Source of the DNA: Candidatus Helarchaeota archaeon | GTDB taxonomy: Archaea; Asgardarchaeota; Lokiarchaeia; Helarchaeales; HEL-GB-A | Direction: 5' to 3' | Assembly: GCA_013375455.1 (NCBI GenBank) | Contig: JABXJT010000023.1 | Span: forward strand, 3,512 to 67,511 | Length of the DNA stretch: 64,000 bases | Shown: positions 24,812-33,827 of the stretch, piece after piece | Layout: the number at the start of each line of letters is the position of its first letter | How positions within the stretch are numbered: position 1 is the stretch's first letter | The notes under the pieces: model-generated | Seen by the model: the letters and a program-made list of their open reading frames with translations, nothing else | The model's database searches: none | What the model was told of the DNA's origin: nothing | Program-made: the position numbers and the translations under genes

Positions 24812-26089
24812 TTAATCTGGAGTATTGGCAAGTTTTCTTAAAACGGTTGTTAGCGATTTATCGATTTTTTTGCTGAAAGCTACAAATTTTTTATCTAAGC
24901 TTTTTAATCTATCATCTAACTTGGAGATGACTAAGTCTTTTTGGATTTTTTTCAGGTCAATTCGAAGATCTTCGGCAAAACTCAATCTTTCATTTAATTT
25001 CTTGATTTCCATGGCGACTTCAACTAAATGAACATTGATATCTTCCAATTTTTCTCCGACACTCCTCACTTGCTGTAAATTTGTAATAATTTGGTCAAGT
25101 AATGCCTCAGGAGAGACTCGTCCTGCGGTGGATGGCAAACTTGATGAGTAAAGTGGTGGAGCTTTTTTGACTTTTTTTTTCTCTCTAATTTTTAAAACAG
25201 AAAGCGCAAATAAAATTTGAGCAAGTGGTTTATCCTTCACGACCCAGTATAACATATTTTCAAGGAGTATTCTATGCTGAATTACTTGAATCCCAGCTCG
25301 GATATTATCTCGAAAAGTATCATAAGAGCCGAGCACTACTACACGCCCCTCCCCATATTCTGAAATCGCAATAACCGGCATGTCAGGGGGATCAGCGTCT
25401 TCATCAGAAAAAACAATGCCTCTGCCTTTACCTGAAAGTGATAAGCTGCACGAGGAAGGAATTATTACCAATTCTAACCCATCTGTTATGGGATGATCTG
25501 CAAATACAGTAGATATGGCAAGATTTCGAATTCCATAGTTGTGTTGGTCATCAAATACCTGATCATTATTGAATAATATGCCGAATTTCGAACATAAATC
25601 ATTGAGATTTGTCATCCGGCCTTTATCGCCTCCACTAGAAGCCAAGATTACAATTGCACCGCCACATTTAACGTATTTCAAGATTTCATATAATTCGAAC
25701 TCCCGAATTTTAGACCGATCTGGGCAGGCAAAAAAAACAATATCGTAATGGATTAGCTGTGGAAACGTAATTGGGAATTCTAAATTAGATTCAGTGATAT
25801 ATCCTTTTTTTTCCACTAAATCTTTAAAAACTTTATAATTTTCTATTAACTTTCCGCGCTCATTTTGGGTAGTATCGAAGCAAATTTTAATACCTTTAAC
25901 TGGTGCTTTCGCTACTCCAAGTAATCGCTCTTCTTTCTTTGGAGAACTTCTTTCTTGTGGTTTTTCGCCCTTTTCTTCAGTATCTGGGATTAATAAATCC
26001 TCACCTTTTACTTTAGAATCCACGCCTAGTAATTCTTCACCCGTTTCTTTACTGTCTACACCCAATAATTCCTCGTCCTTTTTCGCCAT
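24812..26089 (-). CDS. GIFT/IFT52-like (GATase1-fold) protein with N-terminal repeats and C-terminal coiled coil
   Basis: Residues 1-60 contain three copies of an LLGVDSK-like motif in a charged, disordered stretch. Residues 66-285 form a Rossmann-like domain (IKICFDTTQNERGKL, YDIVFFACPDRSKI, YVKCGGAIVILASSGG, VFADHPITDGLELVIIPSSC, VVVLGSYDTFRDNI) with the layout of the GldG/ABC_transp_aux and IFT52 GIFT domain, a class I amidotransferase-like fold without the catalytic Cys. Residues 325-420 are predicted coiled coil. In eukaryotes GIFT domains occur in intraflagellar transport. Here the neighbours are coiled-coil and longin-GTPase genes, suggesting a shared assembly. Confidence 0.6.
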   Translation of the reverse strand: MAKKDEELLGVDSKETGEELLGVDSKVKGEDLLIPDTEEKGEKPQERSSPKKEERLLGVAKAPVKGIKICFDTTQNERGKLIENYKVFKDLVEKKGYITESNLEFPITFPQLIHYDIVFFACPDRSKIREFELYEILKYVKCGGAIVILASSGGDKGRMTNLNDLCSKFGILFNNDQVFDDQHNYGIRNLAISTVFADHPITDGLELVIIPSSCSLSLSGKGRGIVFSDEDADPPDMPVIAISEYGEGRVVVLGSYDTFRDNIRAGIQVIQHRILLENMLYWVVKDKPLAQILFALSVLKIREKKKVKKAPPLYSSSLPSTAGRVSPEALLDQIITNLQQVRSVGEKLEDINVHLVEVAMEIKKLNERLSFAEDLRIDLKKIQKDLVISKLDDRLKSLDKKFVAFSKKIDKSLTTVLRKLANTPD

Positions 26090-26226
26090 TTCTCCAACAT
26101 CCTATCGATTGAAATAATACAATGATACAGAATGATATTATTATTTTACACTCATGTTTTAAAATAATTTGTAATAATTCATTTCACTTTAAATTTTTGA
26201 TGTATTTTAAAATATATGAGGATGTG

Positions 26227-26799
26227 CTACTTAATGACTCGACCAGCCGCCTTGTATTTTATAGTTAATTGATCATTTTCGATTGCTGTATCAACCGATT
26301 CGGTAGAAAATTTATATTCATTTTCCAGAATTTCAGATAGAATTCTTGAAATGGATTTTACAGCTTCAATTAACAATAACTTTGCTAAGGTTTCTTCATC
26401 TACTCCAATATTTACTTCTGCTATTAATCTACGAATGAGATTCAATTCATTCGGATTGTATGTATAAGTTATGTTTAGTAATGCGTCTACCGTTGATGGC
26501 CCTTTTGGGCAATCTATATCTAATGACTCAAAGCTGAAGGGAAAAACTTCAGCCAGCCAGACTGAAAAGATAGATATTCCTTCGTTGTGAATAAAATCAG
26601 AGATGAATACATTATAAGTATATTTATTCCAATCTTCATAGATTGAATTTATCGTTTCAAAAAAAACAAAGACAGCCTCTTTGTTTGTAACCAATTCATT
26701 TTCGAATGCAGTCGGTAAGGCACCATCTGTGATTTCTAATTTACTTGTTGTCACAATACGTCTGACGAATTCTTCAAATTCGTAAGAGATTTTATTCAC
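26227..26799 (-). CDS. Conserved-looking protein of unknown function
   Basis: A 190-residue acidic protein starting at GTG with no motif I recognise. It appears mixed alpha/beta with an aromatic-rich middle (VFVFFETINSIYEDW, SVWLAEVFPFSFESLD) and a helical C-terminal third (LAKLLLIEAVKSISRILSEIL). There is no signal peptide or membrane segment. Its position between the GIFT-domain and deacetylase genes, with 137-134 bp gaps, suggests independent promoters but the same functional neighbourhood. Confidence 0.6.
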   Translation of the reverse strand: MNKISYEFEEFVRRIVTTSKLEITDGALPTAFENELVTNKEAVFVFFETINSIYEDWNKYTYNVFISDFIHNEGISIFSVWLAEVFPFSFESLDIDCPKGPSTVDALLNITYTYNPNELNLIRRLIAEVNIGVDEETLAKLLLIEAVKSISRILSEILENEYKFSTESVDTAIENDQLTIKYKAAGRVIK

Positions 26800-26933
26800 C
26801 GGTTTGTGTTATAGAAGTTTTGTTCTATTTATACTTACGCTGACATTTATAGGTTTTGTAAAACGGAAATAAAATGAAAATATTTTTTTTACGGTTATTT
26901 CACTTAGCCGCAATTATTTCAATTGAAACAAAA

Positions 26934-28115
26934 TTAGATTTTGTGTATTGGAAAAATAGTTTCCTTAATGGTCTGAATTAATTTTTCAGTATACATCTGG
27001 ATTTTTTCATTTGCATCATCTGTAACTTTCGTTGCAGGATTTTCAACATCTAATCGCGTGTTTAGAGGCGTAAAATTAGTTAACTTTTTAGTTAATTCGA
27101 TCCAGTTATTAGGAATCTCATTTGAAAGTTTAATTTCAGCCATTATAGCAAATATCGAACACCATGCTCTAGATACAACTGAGGGTGTATATCCGCCTCC
27201 ACCAAAAGCAACCCAATTGCCCTTTGCATGTTTATGGCATAAATCGTGAATGCGTTCGGCAAGTGCTTCATACGTTTGAACGGTTAAAAGTAGATGAGGG
27301 AGGGGATCAGTAAAATGAGAGTCGACCCCACATTGATTGATTATTACATCTGGTTTAAAAGCTTGGATTAATGGGGGAACGATTTCATCAAAAGCTTTTA
27401 GATATATCTCTTTGTGAGTATAAGGGAGCAAGGGAACATTAATGGCATACCCTTTCCCTGGACCCTGTCCAATATCATCCTCAAAACAAGTTCCAGGAAA
27501 TAAATATCGTCCAGTTTCATGTAACGAAATGGTCATTACATTTGGGTCATTATAAAAAATCCAATTGACCCCATCACCAGCATGGGCATCAATATCAATA
27601 TAGGCTACCCTTGCATCATATTTTTTTTGCAAGTATGCAGCAGCTATAGCTGGGTCATTGAAAATGCAAAAACCAGATGCTCTATCAGGCATGGCGTGGT
27701 GGAGTCCTCCGGCGATGTTGAAAGCATGAACGTCATTATCGCTTTCCATTACTTTATCTACTGCAACTAAAGATCCGCCTGAAATTAAACTTGAGGATTC
27801 GTACATTCCTGGGAAAATAGGATTATCGCCAGGTCCTAGACCAATTTCATACGCGTCATACACCCCGGTTTCGGGTTTACTGAATTTTTTAATTAGCCCA
27901 ACATATTCCTTTGAATGTACGAGCTGTAACTCCTCTTCCGTGGCCATTCTGGGTGGTTTCACCTCAGTTTTCGGGTCCTTAAAAACACCGTAGGCCTTTA
28001 ATAATTCATATGTTAATTGCAATCGAACTGGTCTTAAAGGGTGTCGGGGTCCAAAATCATACTTCAAGTAATCATCTGAAAAAATTAACACGGCTTTTGA
28101 CAAAAGAGTCACCAT
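26934..28115 (-). CDS. acuC: Histone deacetylase superfamily protein (AcuC-like)
   Basis: A zinc-dependent deacetylase of the arginase/deacetylase fold. The catalytic His pair is in GGLHHAMPDRASGFC (His139, His140), zinc ligands are Asp176 and His178 in IDIDAHAGDG and Asp265 in GVDSHFTD, and the transition-state Tyr309 lies in FGGGGYTP. All are intact. Length and sequence fit AcuC-like class I enzymes of bacteria and archaea, which deacetylate acetyl-CoA synthetase or other proteins. Archaeal chromatin or metabolic lysine acetylation are both possible targets. It is separated from the CooC-like gene by only 18 bp and is probably co-transcribed. Confidence 0.9.
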   Translation of the reverse strand: MVTLLSKAVLIFSDDYLKYDFGPRHPLRPVRLQLTYELLKAYGVFKDPKTEVKPPRMATEEELQLVHSKEYVGLIKKFSKPETGVYDAYEIGLGPGDNPIFPGMYESSSLISGGSLVAVDKVMESDNDVHAFNIAGGLHHAMPDRASGFCIFNDPAIAAAYLQKKYDARVAYIDIDAHAGDGVNWIFYNDPNVMTISLHETGRYLFPGTCFEDDIGQGPGKGYAINVPLLPYTHKEIYLKAFDEIVPPLIQAFKPDVIINQCGVDSHFTDPLPHLLLTVQTYEALAERIHDLCHKHAKGNWVAFGGGGYTPSVVSRAWCSIFAIMAEIKLSNEIPNNWIELTKKLTNFTPLNTRLDVENPATKVTDDANEKIQMYTEKLIQTIKETIFPIHKI

Positions 28116-28133
28116 TCAAAATCTTTTTAATGT

Positions 28134-28922
28134 TTAATTTGATTTAACTTTGTTTAAAATGAATTTTTCAATCTTTTTTATTTCCATAATGGCGGGCGAA
28201 TCAGGAGCAAAGTCGATTGGGGCTTTTCCATTTAAATCCGCAGCTCGAAGTGCATTGTCATGGGGAATTATCCCAATTAATTTGATTTCAATGTTTTTTG
28301 CTATTTTTTTTACGAATTCTTCCTCGGTTGGCGTCGCAATTTTGTTTCCAATGACATATAATCGCGGCACTTTTAGCTCATTAGCTAATTCTTTAATGCG
28401 CTGAGCTAATTCAGTTGACCGACGACCAGGCTCGATAATAATAACCATTGCATCAACGTAACTGAGCGTTCCTCTTCCTAAATGTTCTATTCCAGCTTCC
28501 ATATCTATGACGACGGCATCTTTAACATCCAAAATCAAGTGGCTTAAGAGAGCACGTAGAAAGGCATTTTCTGGGCACATGCAACCGCTTTTTGCTTTTT
28601 TTACAGTTCCCATTACTAGTAACCGTACATTCTCAGGTCCTTCAACCTGGTATTTTGCTGGAATATCGTCTACTTTTGGATTCACGACAAAAAGTCCACC
28701 AGGACGCCCTGCCCTTTCCTCTATCAATTCCTTTTCTTCGGAAATCGGAATTAATTTTGCTAAATTTTCATCTGAAATTCCGACTGCACTATGCAAATTC
28801 ATGGCAGGATCTGCATCTATTGCGATTACTTTATAGCCATCTCTAGCTAGAAAACGAGCCATTGTGCCAGACACTGTTGTCTTTCCAACACCTCCTTTTC
28901 CAACAAAAGCGATTTTGACCAT
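28134..28922 (-). CDS. cooC: CooC-like nickel-insertion / MinD-ParA family ATPase
   Basis: A deviant Walker A motif, GKGGVGKTT, sits near the N-terminus, with DADPAMNLH (switch) and VVIDMEAGIEHLGRG following. The SGCMCPEN segment provides the CxC pair (Cys114, Cys116) that binds nickel in CooC, the maturation factor of CO dehydrogenase. The size is typical. ATG at 28922 gives the family-like start MVKIAFVGKGG; a TTG three codons earlier is the alternative. No CO dehydrogenase gene is in the window, so the client enzyme must be elsewhere or may be the nickel hydrogenase. Confidence 0.85.
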   Translation of the reverse strand: MVKIAFVGKGGVGKTTVSGTMARFLARDGYKVIAIDADPAMNLHSAVGISDENLAKLIPISEEKELIEERAGRPGGLFVVNPKVDDIPAKYQVEGPENVRLLVMGTVKKAKSGCMCPENAFLRALLSHLILDVKDAVVIDMEAGIEHLGRGTLSYVDAMVIIIEPGRRSTELAQRIKELANELKVPRLYVIGNKIATPTEEEFVKKIAKNIEIKLIGIIPHDNALRAADLNGKAPIDFAPDSPAIMEIKKIEKFILNKVKSN

Positions 28923-29063
28923 TTCAATCAATTGGTTTAAATTAATCCTGATTTTTTAATCTGAATTTGATACAAAATAGATGGTATTTAAAGAATTTGG
29001 TATTTTTTGTGTGATTCTATCCTGAATCAAGATCCGAAAAGAAATTAAAAACTAAGCTGACAA

Positions 29064-29624
29064 TTAGGTTTCGATTAAATCCTCGAGTTGTCCAATGGTT
29101 TTCTCCATGTCATCCATCAAAAAATCTTCTAATTTTAGGAATTTTTCTGAAAATTCGATGGATGGATCAATGAACTTTAACAAAGAACTAACTTCTCCCG
29201 CAAATTTCCCAATATCTTTAGAAAGGTTTAGGTATTGGCGAATATACCGAATGATTTCTGTAAAAGTACTATGAGCTTGTGACAAGAAGATTTTAACACA
29301 AAGGTAATCATTACACTGAATAGCTATATCAATGCAGCCGAGGAAATGCTGATGAAGAACCGCCGCGTTTATTCCCGCATCAAGCATTTTATTTAATATA
29401 TTTAGGTAACGGGTTAATTTCTTTTGTAATTTACGAGTTTCAATTTCAAAATCAACATTTTTGTTAATAATTTCTTTTAGATCCGTGATTCCCTCTATCT
29501 TAACTAACGGAAATTTACTAAATGCAGTAATATATTTGTTAGAAAGGGTTGAAAGCTGAGCCCGGATTGCTTCAATATCTATATTTTCATCGGCGGGTGG
29601 TTTCTCGTCCTTTTGGGAATCCAT
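29064..29624 (-). CDS. Predicted all-helical protein of unknown function
   Basis: A 186-residue protein beginning at ATG, with an acidic, proline-containing leader and then amphipathic helices throughout (FEIETRKLQKKLTRYLNIL, CVKIFLSQAHSTFTEIIRYI, FLKLEDFLMDDMEKTIGQL). No enzyme motif, signal peptide or transmembrane helix is seen. It could be a helical-bundle adaptor. It is divergent from the radical SAM gene at 29742 and precedes the CooC-like gene by about 140 bp. Confidence 0.6.
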   Translation of the reverse strand: MDSQKDEKPPADENIDIEAIRAQLSTLSNKYITAFSKFPLVKIEGITDLKEIINKNVDFEIETRKLQKKLTRYLNILNKMLDAGINAAVLHQHFLGCIDIAIQCNDYLCVKIFLSQAHSTFTEIIRYIRQYLNLSKDIGKFAGEVSSLLKFIDPSIEFSEKFLKLEDFLMDDMEKTIGQLEDLIET

Positions 29625-29741
29625 TATTCAGAAAACCCTCTTCACCAATATTTACGTGATAAGTGATAATCTTGGTAATTTAAATTATCAATCAACCTAT
29701 TTAATTATTATCGATATTAGTACATACAAATAGTGGGCACA

Positions 29742-31037
29742 ATGGACATTTTATTCATTAATCCCCAAACAGAATTGGAAGATAAATCTAAAATTTTTCA
29801 CAGGGAACCTCCAAATGGACTCCTTATTTTATCGGCAATCTTAGAAAACGCGGGATTTGATGTCGATTTTCTTGATTTATCTGTAAATAAACCGACAGAG
29901 CTGAAGAGCTATTTAATAGAAGAACCAAAAATTGTTGGGATTACGAGCTTAACAAACACATACCATCTTGCGATGCGGCTTTTAAAACAAGTGAAAAATA
30001 TTTCACCAAATAGCATTATATTGTATGGGGGGCCTCATGCTACCTTCAAGTACGCAGAAGTGCTCCAGGAGAACAGAAACGTTGATTTTGTTTTATGCGG
30101 GGAGGCAGATGAAACAATTTTAGAATTCATGCAAGTACAGGTCGGAAAAGAAAGTGAAAAAAATTATTCAAAAGTCCCGAATTTGGCTTTTCGAGATAAC
30201 GGGAGTATTCGGTGTTCCAAATCATATGCTCCTGCCAACCTAGACGATTTGCCTTTACCAGCTAGGCATCTATTAAATTTACGAGACTATCAGGTAGGAA
30301 CTGTTATCGTGAATCGAGGGTGTCCTTTTAATTGCATTTTTTGCGTCCGACAGAAGATATTTCAGAAAGTTAGATACCGAAGCACTAGGGATGTCAGTTA
30401 TGAGATGCAAGTACTATCGCGATTAGGATTTAAGTTTGTGAATTTATACGATAACATAAATATCGATGAGGATTATGCTTTAAGGCTGTGTCAAGAAATT
30501 GAGGATGCAAATATTAACCTAAATTGGGGTTGCGAGTTACGAGCAGATAAATTATCGTTAAGGTTGGCACGGGCGCTAAATAAGGCAGGGTGCAAAGTTA
30601 TCGCAGTCGGGGTTGAATCGGGCGATCTTGAAGTTTTAGAACGTGCGAATAAAAAACAAGACTTAAAGCAGGTCAAAAAAGGGATAAAAGCAGCAAAATC
30701 AGAGGGAATATCAGTTCAAGTTTATTTCGTTGTAGGACTTCCTGGAGAAACTGAAGAAAGTTTCTTTAAAACACGTAAATTACTTGATGAATTGGCATTA
30801 GAACCAGGGATTGATACGGTAAATTTTTTTGCAGCAACTCCATACCCGGGTACCCCGTTGTATGAACATCCAGAACAATTTGGGGTTCGAATACGCCATG
30901 AAGATTGGGATTTATATGACAATTCGCACCTTTTGATGGAGTTAGATTCGATAGAATTTGAGCAATTAGAAAAAAATTTTGGGAGGGGAAGAGAAATTGA
31001 GAAGACTTTTACTCCTCTTTCGGAAAGAAAAATGTAA
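29742..31037 (+). CDS. B12-binding domain radical SAM protein
   Basis: An N-terminal cobalamin-binding-like domain (DILFINPQTEL, LILSAILENAGFDVDFLDL, ILYGGPHATF, VLCGEADETI) precedes a radical SAM core with CPFNCIFC (Cys194, Cys198, Cys201 counted from this start). GVESGDLEVLERANKKQ and YFVVGLPGETEES follow. It belongs to the same broad group as the protein at 5348-6763 but is clearly divergent. The ATG at 29742 is chosen; a GTG at 29733 adds three residues. Its 3-prime end overlaps the convergent V4R-like gene by 29 bp. The substrate is unknown. Confidence 0.85.
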   Translation: MDILFINPQTELEDKSKIFHREPPNGLLILSAILENAGFDVDFLDLSVNKPTELKSYLIEEPKIVGITSLTNTYHLAMRLLKQVKNISPNSIILYGGPHATFKYAEVLQENRNVDFVLCGEADETILEFMQVQVGKESEKNYSKVPNLAFRDNGSIRCSKSYAPANLDDLPLPARHLLNLRDYQVGTVIVNRGCPFNCIFCVRQKIFQKVRYRSTRDVSYEMQVLSRLGFKFVNLYDNINIDEDYALRLCQEIEDANINLNWGCELRADKLSLRLARALNKAGCKVIAVGVESGDLEVLERANKKQDLKQVKKGIKAAKSEGISVQVYFVVGLPGETEESFFKTRKLLDELALEPGIDTVNFFAATPYPGTPLYEHPEQFGVRIRHEDWDLYDNSHLLMELDSIEFEQLEKNFGRGREIEKTFTPLSERKM

Positions 31038-31644
31038 CTCCTTCATTGAATGAGTCCCCACGGAGCAGGCACCTCGTTTCTTTGACAACTAGATTGTATT
31101 TATTTCCGACATAGTCTTGAATCATTTGAAGTAATGCCACCAGTGCCTTCGCCAGCAACTCACCATAACTATTCTCTCGTAATTTTGTATGATCAATATC
31201 CACCCCTGGAATTAAGCCCGTGCAGAGCACGCAGATTTTTTGCCGCATGATTAACTGTGGCACACCATCATCAGTTTGTTCTCCTGGAACAAAAATTGGT
31301 TTCTCGAAAAATGTCTCCCAATCAGGACCCAATACAACATAGAGCGCGACTCCTGATAGGAATTCGAGATCTAGTAGAGATTTCGAGAAAAACATCTTCA
31401 TAGTTCCTAAAATTTCATACATGATACTGGTGGCCCCATTAACAAATTGTTCTGTAAAGGTATCTACCGCTAATCCTGTATCACCATCAAAAATTTCTTC
31501 ATATTTTTTTGTGACGCCATAAGCCATACTGGAAAGCATCCATAAATTCATTTTTTTTGTCATGAACTTCCAGTATATACGTTTACCTAAGCTTGCCAAC
31601 ATTTTTCGAAATTTTCCTAATTTAGTAGGTACCAAGCTTACCAC
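31009..31644 (-). CDS. V4R/TRAPP-like domain protein, second of a pair
   Basis: The 211-residue protein ends in a pattern like the 4-vinyl-reductase (V4R) domain: a Cys in KICVLCTGLIPG, a helix SYGELLAKALVALLQMIQDYV, then VVKETRCLLRGDSFNEGVTFFF, matching the family's C...G...C...Gd....f ending. V4R shares its fold with the TRAPP Bet3 subunits. The preceding gene ends the same way, so the two are probable paralogues and partners. The GTG start overlaps that gene by 7 bp; a TTG at 31635 with ggagg at better spacing is an alternative. Function is unknown; Asgard archaea are reported to carry TRAPP-domain proteins. Confidence 0.55.
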   Translation of the reverse strand: MVSLVPTKLGKFRKMLASLGKRIYWKFMTKKMNLWMLSSMAYGVTKKYEEIFDGDTGLAVDTFTEQFVNGATSIMYEILGTMKMFFSKSLLDLEFLSGVALYVVLGPDWETFFEKPIFVPGEQTDDGVPQLIMRQKICVLCTGLIPGVDIDHTKLRENSYGELLAKALVALLQMIQDYVGNKYNLVVKETRCLLRGDSFNEGVTFFFPKEE

Positions 31645-32189
31645 CCTCCATATTCAAGATCTATATGGTGCTCGCAGTGTTTATCGCCTGATCCAACAGA
31701 TTTAACGGTTTTACAGACAACATTAGTATAGGGGACAAGATCTGAATCCATTAAATGTCGGATAACGGCTTCAATAAAGCCAGCAACTGCAACACAATAA
31801 TGAATTTCTGTAACTTCTTCCAGTTCTTCTCCTTTCTTTTCTGGGCAAATGGGACAATCACGATCTCGGATAATAATTTTCGTGGGTCTTTTATCTTTTG
31901 GATTTCGTTCTATAACCTTTCCTTTTACCTTTTTATTACCAAAGAAGAGTCCCATCATCTCTTTAACAATCTGGTACGGTTTTTTGCTCTTGGGTTGCCA
32001 CACCAGTAACATACGTTGAGTGATTATTCTTGATATATCACGAAGATCCTGCTCAGCTTGTTGTGGACCTCTTTTTCCTATTAAAAATCCAACGACATCA
32101 GGTAAAGCGCGTTGTACTACCATTGTCGAAACTTTTGAATTAAATAGGGCTTCAGGATTTCCTATCCACGCTAAATGCTCCAAAAACAA
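31638..32189 (-). CDS. V4R/TRAPP-like domain protein, first of a pair
   Basis: A 183-residue protein with a TTG start preceded by aaaggagattgg. Residues 105-183 fit the V4R pattern: CPICPEKK, YCVAVAGFIEAVIRHLM, then VVCKTVKSVGSGDKHCEHHIDL, the C-x-x-x-G-d-x-x-C signature. The basic middle region (KKVKGKVIERNPKDKRPTK) is unusual. It is co-oriented with, and overlaps, the 31009-31644 gene, an arrangement suggesting translation coupling and a heterodimer. V4R domains bind small hydrophobic ligands or act in TRAPP-like assemblies; which applies here cannot be decided. Confidence 0.6.
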   Translation of the reverse strand: MFLEHLAWIGNPEALFNSKVSTMVVQRALPDVVGFLIGKRGPQQAEQDLRDISRIITQRMLLVWQPKSKKPYQIVKEMMGLFFGNKKVKGKVIERNPKDKRPTKIIIRDRDCPICPEKKGEELEEVTEIHYCVAVAGFIEAVIRHLMDSDLVPYTNVVCKTVKSVGSGDKHCEHHIDLEYGGW

Positions 32190-32338
32190 CCAATCTCCTT
32201 TTTCTTTTAATAAAATATTTTATCAAATGGTAAATAAATTGTTTTTGGTGGAATAAAACTTTTAAGGATGGATTATTGTTATTAAACCATTGATTTCCCT
32301 TAAACCTCAGCTTAAGCGTTGATGGGAGAGTATAAAAC

Positions 32339-32719
32339 ATGCCTCTAAGATGTGATAACTGCTCGCGAGAAATAGACACTTCCATCGAGAAAATTGTCTT
32401 TTACTGTGGCAAATGTAAACCCCCAAAAGTTTATTGTACGATTTGTGAACGAGAGAAATTGCCTAGGAAAAAAAAGAAAAAAGTCCTTTGTCCTTCATGT
32501 GAAAAGCCAATTAAATTAGTTAAAAATCTTAAAAAGTTACCTAAAGAATTAAAGAAGCGGGCTGCTGAAGAGGGAGTAAGTTTAGCAGCAGCTTCAGAAA
32601 TAGAATTAGTGGAAGATAAAGAATTTTTACAAAGTTATGGACGATTTTGTGCAAATTGCGGAACACAGTTAATTGAAGGAGCTCAATGGTGCCCAGAGTG
32701 CGGCAATAAAGTAGATTAA
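32339..32719 (+). CDS. Multi-zinc-ribbon protein
   Basis: The 126-residue protein has an N-terminal set of CxxC pairs (CDNCSRE, CGKCKPPKVYCTICERE, CPSCEKP), a basic middle helix (LKKLPKELKKRAAEEG), and a C-terminal zinc ribbon (CANCGTQLIEGAQWCPECGNK). Such proteins in archaea usually bind nucleic acid or act as small regulatory or adaptor factors. It is divergent from the V4R-like pair by 149 bp and converges on mfnB with a 1-bp gap between the stops. Function is not predicted further. Confidence 0.75.
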   Translation: MPLRCDNCSREIDTSIEKIVFYCGKCKPPKVYCTICEREKLPRKKKKKVLCPSCEKPIKLVKNLKKLPKELKKRAAEEGVSLAAASEIELVEDKEFLQSYGRFCANCGTQLIEGAQWCPECGNKVD

Positions 32720-32720
32720 G

Positions 32721-33443
32721 TTAAAGATTTTTTTTGAGGATTTGAGCAAATTCTTCTATTTTTTCATGTCGAATCTTTCCATTCAACCTATCATTCTGTT
32801 CGCATAAAGCTCCACGAACACCGATTATATCTGGGCGGATTTTAATGAGGGGAATAAGGTCATCTTTTTTAATAGACCCAGCTAAAGCCGCTTTTAGCCC
32901 ATAATCGTGAGCTTTCTCTACAAATTGAACGAGATCAGAGCTGGACAAAAAATCAAATAATCCTTTTCCATCCTTAATTGCAGTATCAAGCATTGCTACA
33001 TCTGATTCGGATTCTGCAGCAATTTTAGGAATGGCTAGAGGGGAAACTCCATTAAACCGCCCTGCATCTGCGAAGCCCGCTGCAACAATTTTAATTCCGG
33101 AGTTAAAATCCCGTACTGCATGAGTGATTTGTTTCATTAGAAAAATGGCATCCTCAATAGTTTTAGGACCTTTAATGCCAGCTTTGATGTAGTTTACACC
33201 ACAATGAGCAAGACCAAAAGCAGCTAATGACGCAGTTCCTGGTAAATTAGGGAGATCTCCAAGAGTTGCACTAATTTCCATTTGGTTCGGGATGATTTCT
33301 TTTATTTCTTTAATAACCCAAGGAAAATTTGCGCCCAAGCTACCTTCTGCGGGACGTTTAATATCAATAATATCGACTAGATTTCCTTTTATTACTTCAT
33401 GAACTTCGTCAATAGATTGTGGCGATACTAAAAGTTTAATCAC
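32721..33443 (-). CDS. mfnB: (5-formylfuran-3-yl)methyl phosphate synthase
   Basis: MfnB condenses two glyceraldehyde-3-phosphates into the furan precursor of methanofuran. The TIM-barrel protein has the family signature DIKRPAEGSLGANFPWVI (with the Schiff-base candidate Lys29), ATLGDLPNLPGTASLAA, KAGIKGP, and AGFADAGRFNG. Its length (240 aa) matches the DUF556/MfnB family. The start is GTG. Presence outside methanogens is known and suggests a C1-carrier or other furan cofactor in this lineage. Other mfn genes are not in the window. Confidence 0.88.
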   Translation of the reverse strand: MIKLLVSPQSIDEVHEVIKGNLVDIIDIKRPAEGSLGANFPWVIKEIKEIIPNQMEISATLGDLPNLPGTASLAAFGLAHCGVNYIKAGIKGPKTIEDAIFLMKQITHAVRDFNSGIKIVAAGFADAGRFNGVSPLAIPKIAAESESDVAMLDTAIKDGKGLFDFLSSSDLVQFVEKAHDYGLKAALAGSIKKDDLIPLIKIRPDIIGVRGALCEQNDRLNGKIRHEKIEEFAQILKKNL

Positions 33444-33827
33444 GCGAAATCCCTAATCATAAATCTATATGAAATAATTGATTAAAGGATTAAAAATATC
33501 TATATGATTGTTTCCTATCCATTTAAGAAATGTAAAAAGTCTTTTATCGGATGAAAAAATTAATAATCTTCCCAAAAGATGTAAATTGAGATAAATTTTG
33601 ATTAAAGGTCGTGAAAAACAATTCAAATTTTTCCAGGGCACTATTGCATTGGATATCTCATATATAACGTCTATTGTTGGATTTTAGGAACTGCACCCAC
33701 TCTTCTTGGAATTGTCCTAGCGATCATCTTTGCCTTATTACCAGATATTGATGCGTTACTGCTTGTAATAAGGAGAATCAGGGGAGTAAAATCTAGAAAA
33801 TTCGGTATTGAATTCAAACATCATGAA

